Assembly (NCBI GenBank): GCA_013152765.1
Contig: JAADFT010000353.1
Span: 1 to 7,371 of the forward strand
Source of the DNA: Calditrichota bacterium
Lineage (GTDB): Bacteria; Zhuqueibacterota; Zhuqueibacteria; Oleimicrobiales; Geothermoviventaceae
Reading direction: 5' to 3'
DNA length: 7,371 bases
Positions 1 to 6,835 of the stretch are shown piece by piece. The notes beneath the pieces were generated by a model, which did not search any database, was not told the origin of the DNA, and was given only the letters and a program-made list of their open reading frames with translations. The translations under genes and the position numbers were made by a program. How positions within the stretch are numbered: position 1 is the stretch's first letter; each line of letters opens with the position of its first letter.

Positions 1-2
1 CC

Positions 3-707
3 GTCGCTCGCCAGCACCCCGGATCGATCGGCCTCAAATGCGCTCACTACGAGGGCCTCGTCTGCGATGTGTTTCCTTTCGTCTGGCAGGCAGGCGGAGA
101 CGTGTTACGGCCGAACACCCCCGAAGTCCTCCAGGCCATGCGGTTTCTGGTGCAGCTCGCGCGCAGTTTTAACCCGGCTGTCCAGTCCTACAAGGAAAAC
201 TCGATTCTGCAGGCACAGGAGCACGCCGAAATCCTGCTGCACCCCAACTGGCCATTTGCCGTTCCGCTTCTCAGAGCGAAAGGCCTGCTGCCCGGCCGCA
301 TTCGCACCGCCCCACTGCCGCGCGGTCCGGCTGGCAGCGCAACCGTGCTCGGCGGGGGCTACTTAGGCGTTCCGCGAACCGCTCCGCACCCCGAGCTGAG
401 CGCGCGTCTGTTGCGTTTTCTGACCTCTCGAGACGTCCAGCACCGGCTCCTGCAGTCGCTTGGCTGGTTCCCGATTCGCGAGGATGCCTGGGGCGAACTG
501 CCCGACTCCACCCGGCGCGCTTACAGCGGCTTTCTCGCGATGCGCTCCGCCGTCCGAGCGCGTCCTGCCATCCCGGAATACCCGAAAATCAGCCAGATCT
601 GGCAGGACGGGATCCTTGAAATTCTGTTTGCGCACAAGGACCCCGCCACAGTGCTCAAGAGCATGCAGGAGAGAATCGACGCGGTTCTGAGCCGCCGCGA
701 ATCATGA
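3..707 (+). CDS. Sugar ABC transporter substrate-binding protein, C-terminal part (5' end outside window)
   Basis: Extracytoplasmic solute-binding protein of a carbohydrate ABC importer; it captures the sugar and delivers it to the two permeases that follow. The frame is open from base 3, so the gene starts upstream, and the signal peptide or lipobox is not visible. The 234 visible residues carry features typical of the family-1 (MalE/ThuE-like) binding proteins: WQAGGD at fragment residues 28-33, HPNWP at 80-84, a glycine-rich GGGYLGVP at 117-124, GWFPIREDAW at 154-163 and RPAIPEYPKIS at about 187-197. The end, with its conserved tail helix, looks intact. The TGA stop overlaps the ATG of the permease gene (ATGA, 704-707). 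Family is confident; the ligand is inferred. Trehalose, maltose or a related glucoside is plausible because otsB and otsA lie downstream, but sequence alone cannot decide. Confidence 0.9.
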   Translation, partial: VARQHPGSIGLKCAHYEGLVCDVFPFVWQAGGDVLRPNTPEVLQAMRFLVQLARSFNPAVQSYKENSILQAQEHAEILLHPNWPFAVPLLRAKGLLPGRIRTAPLPRGPAGSATVLGGGYLGVPRTAPHPELSARLLRFLTSRDVQHRLLQSLGWFPIREDAWGELPDSTRRAYSGFLAMRSAVRARPAIPEYPKISQIWQDGILEILFAHKDPATVLKSMQERIDAVLSRRES

Positions 708-1561
708 GCTTCCGCAGCAGATTTCGACTCACGGCCTGGCTTCTTGCGCTTCCGGCGCTCATCGTGCTGGCACTGCAACTGGTGCCCCTTGCCAGCGCTT
801 TTCGGACGGCGCTCACGAACGAGCACGGCCAGTTTACTCTGCAGCATGTCGTCCAGGTCTACCACGACCCGCTGTTCCTCCGGGCCGTGCGGTTCAACCT
901 GCTGATTCCGCTCGCAAGTGTGGCCATCGAAGCCGTGGCTGGAGTCGGGATGGCCCTGTGGTTCCACGAGCTGCGCCGGGGCAAATCTCTCTGGCGCACG
1001 GTTGCGCTGGTTCCGTTCGCACTGCCGGAAATCGTGTACCTGCTGACCATGAAACTCGTTTTCCGCCAGCACGGCTACCTCAACAGCTTGATCGTTTCGC
1101 TTGCCGGGAACAACGCCGCAATCGGCTGGCTGAGTCCAGGTTCGCCCCTCGCTGTCGCTGTCCTGATCGCTGTGGATGCCTGGCGTGTCACGCCCCTGGT
1201 TTTCCTGATTGTGCTGGCTGCTCTCGAGCAAATGCCCGAGAGCTACCTGGACGCCGCCCGTGTGGACGGGGCAAGTCGCTGGCAACTCATTTGGCTCGTG
1301 CAAATCCCGCTCGTTTTGCCGGCTCTGCTGGTGGCCCTGGCCATCCGGGCCGTGGACGCCTTTCGGATCTTCGCAACACCGCTGGTGCTGGTGGGTGTGC
1401 AGCAGGTACCGGTGCTGACGTCGGTCGCGTACCACTACAAAGTGGAAGCCAACGATCCCGCGGCGGCAAACGTTGCAGCGTTGACCTTGGCGGTAGCCTT
1501 GCTTTTGGGAACCGCCCTCGCACTCGGTCTGGCCCGGCGGCACACGGCACAAGGAAGCTGA
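704..1561 (+). CDS. Sugar ABC transporter permease, MalF/ThuF type
   Basis: Integral membrane subunit of the sugar importer, 285 residues, a usual length for the short MalF-like (UgpA/LacF-like) permeases that lack MalF's large periplasmic loop. About six membrane segments can be read at roughly residues 10-32, 64-87, 97-120, 147-174, 202-230 and 253-276. The cytoplasmic EAA loop that docks the ATPase lies at about 176-202 and contains LDAARVDGA, with the conserved glycine at 189. The ATG at 704 overlaps the stop of the binding-protein gene. No clear Shine-Dalgarno sequence precedes it, so translation is probably coupled to the upstream gene. It should pair with the MalG-type permease at 1791-2639. 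Family call is firm; substrate is inferred from context. Confidence 0.93.
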   Translation: MSFRSRFRLTAWLLALPALIVLALQLVPLASAFRTALTNEHGQFTLQHVVQVYHDPLFLRAVRFNLLIPLASVAIEAVAGVGMALWFHELRRGKSLWRTVALVPFALPEIVYLLTMKLVFRQHGYLNSLIVSLAGNNAAIGWLSPGSPLAVAVLIAVDAWRVTPLVFLIVLAALEQMPESYLDAARVDGASRWQLIWLVQIPLVLPALLVALAIRAVDAFRIFATPLVLVGVQQVPVLTSVAYHYKVEANDPAAANVAALTLAVALLLGTALALGLARRHTAQGS

Positions 1562-1790
1562 AACTGGATGGAGCAGGCCTCTGGTGCGGCTCGAGACCTT
1601 GCGCCAGGGGCGACGTGCTGTCGCGCTGAATTTTGGCGCCATTAGTCATTTGCTCAAGCTGTACGGCTCTGGCGGGCCCGCTCCCCGGGTGGCAGGGAGA
1701 TTTGCAGAGCTCGCCGTGCCGTTTCTGTTGTTCAGACAAACCGAAGGAACGCAATCGGCACAAGGCAACACCGAAAGGAACAGAAGCACC
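1562..1790 (+). other. Unusually long gap between the two permease genes
   Basis: This stretch of 229 bases separates two genes that are normally only a few bases apart. The frame of the downstream permease is open through it from a GTG at 1584, but the translation lacks membrane segments and resembles no permease N-terminus I know. I see no independent gene on either strand. It holds a perfect palindrome GCGGGCCCGC at 1672-1681. It also holds the 10-mer CGGCACAAGG at 1756-1765, which repeats one inside the end of the upstream permease gene at 1545-1554. I recognise no riboswitch or terminator. Confidence 0.5.
1774..1780 (+). promoter_or_regulatory. Ribosome binding site that sets the MalG-type permease start
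   Basis: AAAGGAA lies 10 bases before the GTG at 1791. This supports that GTG, rather than the GTG at 1584, as the start of the second permease. Confidence 0.55.
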
Positions 1791-2639
1791 GTGAAAGACA
1801 GGCTCCGGAAAGGAAAACCTCGGCGACACTCTTCTGTCGGCGCAGCCACCATTTTCGGACTCGCGGTCCTCGCCCTCGTGGACCTGGTGCCCGTCTACCT
1901 GGTGTTTCGACAGGCTCTGGCACCAGAGGCGGATTCGGTGGCCTGGCCCCTGCACTGGTGGCCATCTCGCCTCAGTCTCGCGAACCTGAGTCACCTCTGG
2001 CAGGGTCAGCCCCTCGTCGGGAATGTGCTTCTCAGCCTGTTTGTGGCCAGCCTGACCACCTTCTTCTCGCTTGCCCTCGGAGTTCCGGCCGGCTGGGCAG
2101 CAGCACGACTCCGTCAGGTGGAAAGCGCCACACCCACTGTCGCCATCCTGAGCCGTGTTCTGCCCCCGATTGCCATCGCGGTTCCGTTAACGTCCCTGCT
2201 CATCCCGCTGCATCTTTACAACCACCCACTCGGACTCGGCCTGGTGCTGGCCCATTTGACCATTGGCATTCCTGTCGCAATTTTGTTATCTTACGCCGGG
2301 TTCCGGGACTTACCCCGCGAACTCGAAGAAGCAGCTTACGTGGACGGGGCAGGCACGCTGCGCACATTGCTTTTCGTTTCTCTTCCGGCCACGCGCGGCA
2401 CCGTAGCTGCGGCCGCGATCTTGATTTTCCTCCTGTCCTGGGACGAGTTCACTTACGCCTTGCTGATTCAACTGACGCACCGAACGTTACCGCCGCTCAT
2501 CTACTACTTCACTGAGTACGGCGAGCTCGGCACCGCAAGCGCGCTGGCTCTGCTGATGCTGCTTCCGGCCACGTTGGTGATTCTGGGCATGCAGCGGCTG
2601 ATCGCTCGAGGACTGACCACTGGAGTTGTGAAGGGATGA
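1791..2639 (+). CDS. Sugar ABC transporter permease, MalG/ThuG type
   Basis: Second membrane subunit of the sugar importer. With the GTG at 1791 it is 282 residues, the usual MalG length, with a short basic leader before the first membrane segment (about 18-40). Further segments lie at about 78-103, 116-140, 147-170, 202-225 and 248-268. The EAA loop at about 176-203 contains EEAAYVDGAG, and the C-terminus (residues 274-282) ends GLTTGVVKG, a tail typical of MalG-family permeases. An upstream in-frame GTG at 1584 would add 69 residues without membrane character, so I reject it. The TGA stop overlaps the otsB ATG at 2636-2639. The usual ATPase gene does not follow, so the ATPase must be encoded elsewhere or upstream of the window. 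Substrate assignment is inference. Confidence 0.92.
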   Translation: MKDRLRKGKPRRHSSVGAATIFGLAVLALVDLVPVYLVFRQALAPEADSVAWPLHWWPSRLSLANLSHLWQGQPLVGNVLLSLFVASLTTFFSLALGVPAGWAAARLRQVESATPTVAILSRVLPPIAIAVPLTSLLIPLHLYNHPLGLGLVLAHLTIGIPVAILLSYAGFRDLPRELEEAAYVDGAGTLRTLLFVSLPATRGTVAAAAILIFLLSWDEFTYALLIQLTHRTLPPLIYYFTEYGELGTASALALLMLLPATLVILGMQRLIARGLTTGVVKG

Positions 2640-3442
2640 ACCAGCCTCCGACACCGGAAGCGCAAAAAGCGCTTCTGGACGAGTTTTTCGACACTCTGCG
2701 AAAGGCGCCCCGCGCTGTGCTGCTGCTCGACTACGACGGCACTCTTTCGCCTTTTCGCGTTGAAAGGGACCAGGCGCTCCCCTACCCCGGTGTGGTCGAC
2801 GCACTTGCCAGGATCGCCTCCGGCGGACGTACTCGCCTGGCTGTGGTGAGTGGACGCACTGTGGACACCCTTTTGCAGCTTCTCGATCTGCCGTTTCCCC
2901 TGGAAATCTGGGGGACACACGGGGCAGAGCATCGACAGGCGGACGGAACGTACGAGCATGTTACGCTTTCCCCGTCCGCGCGGGTCGGGCTTCGGCAGGC
3001 CGAGGATTTTGCCCGTCTTCTCGGCTACCAGGGGGCCCTGGAGGCCAAGCCGGCCGGGCTGGCGCTGCACTGGCGTGGTCGCACCGAAGGCTGGATCCGA
3101 GGGGTACGGAACAACGTGCTCGCTGAGTGGAAGCGGATCGCAACTCGCACTCCTCTGGAAGTGCTCGAGTTTGACGGAGGCGTAGAGCTGAGGGCACAGG
3201 GCTTCGACAAGGGCATGGTTGTCCGACAGCTTCTCGAGGAAGAGTCCCCAGGCGTTCCTTTCGCCTACCTGGGCGACGACCTCACCGACGAAGACGCGTT
3301 TCGCGTCCTGCGCGGGCGGGGTCTGACAGTCCTGGTCCGCGAGACGTTCCGCCCGACGGAAGCAGAGCTCTGGTTGCGTCCACCCGAAGACCTGCTGGAA
3401 TTCCTCAAACGCTGGGCCGAAGCTACAGGAGCAAAGGCATGA
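2636..3442 (+). CDS. otsB: Trehalose-6-phosphate phosphatase
   Basis: Dephosphorylates trehalose-6-phosphate to trehalose and phosphate in the cytoplasm, the second step of the OtsA-OtsB pathway. The 268-residue length is normal for a single-domain OtsB. HAD-superfamily motifs are complete: LDYDGTL at 31-37, with nucleophile D32 and acid/base D34; SGR at 72-74; K192 in FDKGM; and the Mg-binding GDDLTDED at 213-220. Family-specific GTHGAE at 93-98, EAKPAGLALHWR at 136-147 and VELR at 183-186 point to the trehalose phosphatase subfamily rather than a generic HAD enzyme or sucrose phosphatase. The ATG overlaps the permease stop, with GGAG at 2622-2625 ten bases upstream; its own stop overlaps the channel gene at 3439. 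The partner synthase is two genes downstream. Confidence 0.96.
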   Translation: MNQPPTPEAQKALLDEFFDTLRKAPRAVLLLDYDGTLSPFRVERDQALPYPGVVDALARIASGGRTRLAVVSGRTVDTLLQLLDLPFPLEIWGTHGAEHRQADGTYEHVTLSPSARVGLRQAEDFARLLGYQGALEAKPAGLALHWRGRTEGWIRGVRNNVLAEWKRIATRTPLEVLEFDGGVELRAQGFDKGMVVRQLLEEESPGVPFAYLGDDLTDEDAFRVLRGRGLTVLVRETFRPTEAELWLRPPEDLLEFLKRWAEATGAKA

Positions 3443-4513
3443 AGCTGTTCAGCGCACAGTTTTACGGAAACAAGGTTGAGATCTGGTTACTGGCGGTTGG
3501 GATTGCGATCGTCACCTACATCGCTTTGAAGCTGGTTCGCCTTTTCATCACTCGCCGCCTGGGCTCCGTGGCCAAAAGAACGCGCACCACCGTGGATGAC
3601 CTGACGATCGACCTGATCAAGCACACTCGCGGCTTCTTCCTGCTGGCCGTCTCGATCTACGCGGGCTCGCTGGTGCTCGCCCTTTCCGGCGCGGCCACCA
3701 AGGTGATCTCCAGCCTGGTAGTCGTCGCCTTGCTGCTTCAGGTGGCGCTTTGGGGGAATCGTCTCATCAGTTACCTCATCAAGTCGTACACCGAGAAGCG
3801 CCGACGCCGCCACAGCCACCACGGTCGGTGCCCTGGGTTTCATCGGCCGGTTGATTCTGTGGTCCGTAATCGTGCTCATGGCTCTGGAGAACGTGGGCAT
3901 CGACATTACAGCGCTGGTGGCCGGACTCGGTGTGGGCGGCATCGCCGTGGCCCTGGCCGTGCAAAACATCCTCGGCGACCTGTTCGCCTCCCTTTCGATC
4001 GTGCTCGACAAACCCTTCGTGATCGGCGACTTCATCATCATCGGCGACTACATGGGTACGGTCGAGCACATCGGGCTCAAAACCACCCGGATTCGCAGCC
4101 TTTCCGGCGAGCAACTCGTTTTCGCGAACAACGATCTCCTCCAGAGCCGAATCCGCAACTTCAAACGGATGTACGAACGTCGGGTAGTGTTCAACCTCGG
4201 CGTGGTCTACCAGACACCTCACGAAAAGCTGCAGAAGATTCCGCAGATCGTTCGCGAAATCATCGAGCAGCAGCACCCTGTTCGATTCGACCGCGCCCAT
4301 TTCAAGAGCTTCGGTGATTTTTCGCTGAATTTCGAAGTCGTCTACTGGGTGCAGAACCCCGACTACACGGTCTACATGGACATTCAGCAGGCCATCAACC
4401 TGGAAATCTACAGGCGTTTCGCCGAGGAAGGGATCGAGTTCGCGTACCCAACGCAGTCGATTTTCGTCGAGAAGTTGCCGACACCGTCAGCCAACGTGCA
4501 GCCAGTTAGCTGA
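3439..4513 (+). CDS. MscS-family mechanosensitive channel, reading frame broken near base 3799
   Basis: Small-conductance mechanosensitive channel of the inner membrane; this family opens under membrane tension and releases solutes on osmotic downshock. The N-terminal 120 residues are read in the frame of the ATG at 3439, preceded by AGGAG at 3427-3431. They give membrane segments at about 13-36, 65-83 and 87-105. The protein then continues one frame over from about base 3800 to the TGA at 4511-4513, about 357 residues in all. The second part holds a further segment (about 132-150), the glycine/alanine-rich pore helix with LVAGLGVGGIAVALAVQN at 159-176, the beta domain entered by DKPFVIGDF at 190-198, and a C-terminal alpha/beta domain ending near 345. 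Neither part is a whole channel. The original frame stays open by chance to 4317 but encodes arginine-rich nonsense after the break. A sequencing error, a real mutation or recoding are all possible; strong conservation on both sides favours an error or a recent change. Confidence 0.88.
3786..3815 (+). other. Frameshift zone within the mechanosensitive channel gene
   Basis: Coding switches here from the frame of base 3439 to the frame one base further. Residues up to SYTEK (codon ending at 3798) read as channel in the first frame, and ADAATATT onward (from 3800) reads as channel in the second. The change equals one extra base or two missing bases. The local sequence is a run of GC-rich CGC/CCG/GCC triplets, where indel errors are common. 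I see no homopolymer slippery heptamer. Confidence 0.8.
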
Positions 4514-4516
4514 TGG

Positions 4517-4525
4517 AGAAAGGAG
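4517..4525 (+). promoter_or_regulatory. Ribosome binding site that sets the otsA start
   Basis: AGAAAGGAG lies eight bases before the ATG at 4534. An earlier in-frame ATG at 4513 overlaps the channel stop (TGATG) but would place this site inside the coding region, so the start at 4534 is preferred. Confidence 0.7.
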
Positions 4526-4533
4526 CAGCAGTC

Positions 4534-6012
4534 ATGCCGAGGCCAAATCGCCGCGTCATCACGGTTTCCAACCGGCTGCCGATCGTTGTCACCCGCGACG
4601 AAGAGGGCAACGTACACGTGGAGCCAGGTTCCGGCGGACTGGTCACGGCCCTGGCTCCGGTGCTGCGCGATCGTGGCGGCATGTGGATCGGGTGGCCCGG
4701 AATCACGCAGGACGAACAGATCCCGCTCGACGACCTGATCGGGCAGGCAATTCGTCAATCCGGCTACGAACTCAAGCCCGTTTTTCTGACTGCAGAGGAG
4801 AAACGGCTCTACTACCAGGGTTTCTCAAACGAAATCATCTGGCCGCTTTTCCACGACCTGCAGTCCATGTGCAACTTCCGCCCCGAGTACTGGGAAGCGT
4901 ACAAACGTGTAAACCGCAAATTCGCGGAAGCCATCGCCGAGAACGTTCGCCGCGACGATTTCATCTGGATTCACGACTACCACCTGATGGGCGTGGCGCG
5001 CGAACTCCGCGACATGGGCATCCAGTCCAAGATGGCCTTCTTCCTGCACATCCCCTTTCCACCTCTCGACATCTACCTCAAGCTGCCCTGGCGGTTCGAG
5101 GTTCTGCGCTCGCTTCTCGAGTACGACCTGGTCGGCTTCCAGACCCTGCGCGACCGGCGCAACTTCGTGCAGTGCGTGCGCACCTTGGTGAAAGAGGCCG
5201 ACGTTTACGGCAAAGGCCAGGTCGTCAGCGTGAAGCTGCAGAATCGCACGTTGCGGGTTGGGGCGTTCCCGATCAGCATCGACTTCAACGAGTTCGCACG
5301 GCTCGCAGAGTCTGAAGAAGTGGCCAAGGGAGCGTGGTACATCCACGAGCACCTGCCGGAGCGGAAGATTGTGCTCGGGGTAGACCGCCTCGACTACACC
5401 AAAGGCATCCCCGAGCGCCTCGAGGCCTTCCGGCTGGTGCTGCAGCGGCATCCTGAGTTGCAGGAGAAGATCGTCCTCGTGCAGGTTGTGGTCCCGAGTC
5501 GGCGGGAAATTCCGCAGTACGCCCAGCTCAAAGAGGAAATCGAACGCTTCGTGGGCGAAATCAACGGCCAGTTCACGCGTTCCGGGTGGGTGCCGGTGCA
5601 CTACATTTTCCGGAACCTGAACCGTCTGGAACTGGTGGCGTACTACCGCACAGCAGAAATTGCCCTGATCACGCCGCTGAAGGACGGGATGAACCTGGTT
5701 GCGAAGGAGTACTGCGCTTCCAAGGTCGAAGAGGACGGTGTGGTCATCCTGAGTGAGTTCGCGGGAGCTGCAGCGCAGTTCCAGAGGGGAGCCCTGCTCG
5801 TCAACCCGCACGACGTTGTCGGCGTGGCCGAAGCGATCTACGAGGCTTACACCATGCCGGTGTCAGAGAGACGTCAGCGCATGCGCCGTCTGCGCCACGC
5901 CATCCGGCGTTACAACATCTTCTGGTGGGTCGACGCCTTCCTGCAGGCAGCCATTGCCCGACGCTTGGACACGTTTCCGGTCCTGCTCGACTACATCCCG
6001 ACGGAAGGTTGA
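4534..6012 (+). CDS. otsA: Trehalose-6-phosphate synthase (GT20)
   Basis: Transfers glucose from a nucleotide sugar, usually UDP-glucose, to glucose-6-phosphate, making trehalose-6-phosphate for OtsB. From the ATG at 4534 it is 492 residues, a little longer than the E. coli enzyme. GT20 hallmarks run in order: SNRLPIV at 12-18, SGGL at 33-36, HDYHLM at 147-152, FFLHIPFPP at 169-177, GVDRLDYTKGIPERL at 282-296 and PLKDGMNLVAKEY at 381-393. D148, H172, R285, K290, D384 and E392 match the E. coli substrate-binding residues D130, H154, R262, K267, D361 and E369 (numbering from memory). The last five show a constant offset of 23 residues. It is a single synthase domain, not fused to a phosphatase. 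It closes the + strand operon. Donor preference (UDP-, ADP- or GDP-glucose) cannot be read from sequence. Confidence 0.96.
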   Translation: MPRPNRRVITVSNRLPIVVTRDEEGNVHVEPGSGGLVTALAPVLRDRGGMWIGWPGITQDEQIPLDDLIGQAIRQSGYELKPVFLTAEEKRLYYQGFSNEIIWPLFHDLQSMCNFRPEYWEAYKRVNRKFAEAIAENVRRDDFIWIHDYHLMGVARELRDMGIQSKMAFFLHIPFPPLDIYLKLPWRFEVLRSLLEYDLVGFQTLRDRRNFVQCVRTLVKEADVYGKGQVVSVKLQNRTLRVGAFPISIDFNEFARLAESEEVAKGAWYIHEHLPERKIVLGVDRLDYTKGIPERLEAFRLVLQRHPELQEKIVLVQVVVPSRREIPQYAQLKEEIERFVGEINGQFTRSGWVPVHYIFRNLNRLELVAYYRTAEIALITPLKDGMNLVAKEYCASKVEEDGVVILSEFAGAAAQFQRGALLVNPHDVVGVAEAIYEAYTMPVSERRQRMRRLRHAIRRYNIFWWVDAFLQAAIARRLDTFPVLLDYIPTEG

Positions 6013-6054
6013 TTCAGCGTTCTTCGCCAGAAGCACGACCGGCATGACGAAGCA

Positions 6055-6071
6055 CGGGGTAACCCACCCCG
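6055..6071. terminator. Small hairpin between convergent genes, possible weak terminator
   Basis: CGGGGT (6055-6060) and ACCCCG (6066-6071) can pair as a 6-bp stem around a five-base loop. It lies between the otsA stop and the convergent minus-strand gene, where a shared terminator would be expected. No T-run follows on either strand, so this is not a standard intrinsic terminator. Confidence 0.3.
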
Positions 6072-6081
6072 CTCCCCCGCC

Positions 6082-6474
6082 TCAGTTGTGTACCGGCTGT
6101 TCGTGCACGGACGTTGCCGCTTCCTTCTTCTCGGCGAGCCGCTGCACTTCCCGCTCGAATGCTTCGCTCCGGGGCGGCTCCTCGATCCGAACCGGCTGCA
6201 CCGGGCGCGGGCGTTTCGGGATTGGCTTCACGAGTTTGCGCAGGTGCTGCTCTACCTCGTCCAGCACTTTCGGAAGCGGCACACACTCCAGCACAATTCG
6301 AAGCCCGCGCTCGTGTTTGGCTTCCTCGAAGTGGATCCCGTAAACGATGCCCTTCTCGCGCAGGAAGCGTTCCATGTCCCGCCGCAGCTCTCTGCCGAGC
6401 TCAGTGGGCAATTTTTCGCAGTCCGTCAGGAAGTGCGTGTGAATGAAGGTGAACCGTCTTTCGAGGATGCGCAC
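6082..6474 (-). CDS. Hypothetical protein, 130 residues
   Basis: I do not recognise this protein. The GTG at 6474-6472 has an excellent ribosome binding site seven bases upstream, which makes a real gene likely; longer in-frame starts up to 6711 would bury that site. There is no signal peptide or membrane segment, so it is probably cytoplasmic. Residues 1-65 look like a compact alpha/beta domain: a beta-rich RRFTFIHTHF start, a charged helix around 24-41 (ELGRELRRDMERFLREKG), then strands at about 43-48 and 57-64. Helix 69-82 leads into a proline- and basic-rich linker at about 84-101, followed by a charged helix at about 103-120. It runs convergently to otsA and is the same strand as the upstream kinase gene, from which it is separated by 361 bases, so operon membership is uncertain. 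Function unknown. Confidence 0.7.
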   Translation of the reverse strand: MRILERRFTFIHTHFLTDCEKLPTELGRELRRDMERFLREKGIVYGIHFEEAKHERGLRIVLECVPLPKVLDEVEQHLRKLVKPIPKRPRPVQPVRIEEPPRSEAFEREVQRLAEKKEAATSVHEQPVHN

Positions 6475-6478
6475 ACTC

Positions 6479-6487
6479 TCACCTCCT
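6479..6487 (-). promoter_or_regulatory. Strong ribosome binding site of the 130-residue gene
   Basis: On the minus strand AGGAGGTGA precedes the GTG start. Its GGAGG core ends seven bases before the start codon, an almost perfect match to the anti-Shine-Dalgarno sequence. It fixes the start at 6474. Confidence 0.75.
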
Positions 6488-6835
6488 CGGTCGGCGTCAA
6501 CGGTCCGGTTCCGCGGTTTCCCTCCCAAGGCAGGCAACGACTCAGTACGCACTTGGTTCCCCCGCGTTTGTGACCGGCAGCAGCACACGTTAGCCGACGT
6601 ACTTGCAAACAACGACGCCGTGAAGCACGTTCCCCACGACCGGACCAAGCGTCTACAGTACGCCCACAGCTTGGCGCTCGTTGTTCTCTCTTCGCACCGC
6701 TTACTTCGCAACGCTGCTCAGGTGAAACCACGCTGCCAAACTGCAGGTGTGTCCGCTCGACGAATCACCACTCCTTCGCCAGGCACGCCCTTCGTGTCCC
6801 CGTCCCAACAATCCACGCAACAGAGCCGGCATCAC
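6488..6835. other. Intergenic stretch with no gene recognised
   Basis: This stretch of 348 bases lies between the end of the kinase gene and the ribosome binding site of the 130-residue gene. Open frames cross it on both strands, but their translations are arginine/serine-rich and continue out of frame into the neighbouring genes, so I treat them as chance. I find no tRNA-like fold, no repeat array, no hairpin with a T-run after the kinase stop and no convincing -35/-10 pair. It presumably holds the promoter of the 130-residue gene and its 5' leader. Confidence 0.5.

Noticed and set aside
521..1642. Long minus-strand open frame (373 codons)
   Set aside because: It lies opposite the substrate-binding protein and first permease, is rich in Gln, His and Arg, and shows no domain; it is a shadow of GC-rich coding sequence.
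1584..1790. Longer N-terminus for the MalG-type permease from the GTG at 1584
   Set aside because: It adds 69 residues with no membrane segment or family resemblance; the GTG at 1791 has a ribosome binding site and gives the normal family length.
3800..4317. Continuation of the channel's first frame as a 292-residue protein
   Set aside because: After base 3800 the translation is arginine-, histidine- and proline-rich with no channel features, while the adjacent frame carries the conserved MscS pore and beta domain.
4513..4533. otsA start at the ATG overlapping the channel stop
   Set aside because: The sequence just after it is the AGAAAGGAG ribosome binding site for the ATG at 4534, which directly precedes the conserved OtsA N-terminus. 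A minor coupled start is still possible.
4825..5811. Long minus-strand open frame (328 codons) inside otsA
   Set aside because: otsA is unmistakable on the plus strand with all GT20 motifs; the antisense translation shows no recognisable motif.
6475..6711. Upstream extension of the 130-residue minus-strand protein
   Set aside because: The extension would bury a near-perfect ribosome binding site, and the added residues are cysteine/arginine/serine-rich without domain character.
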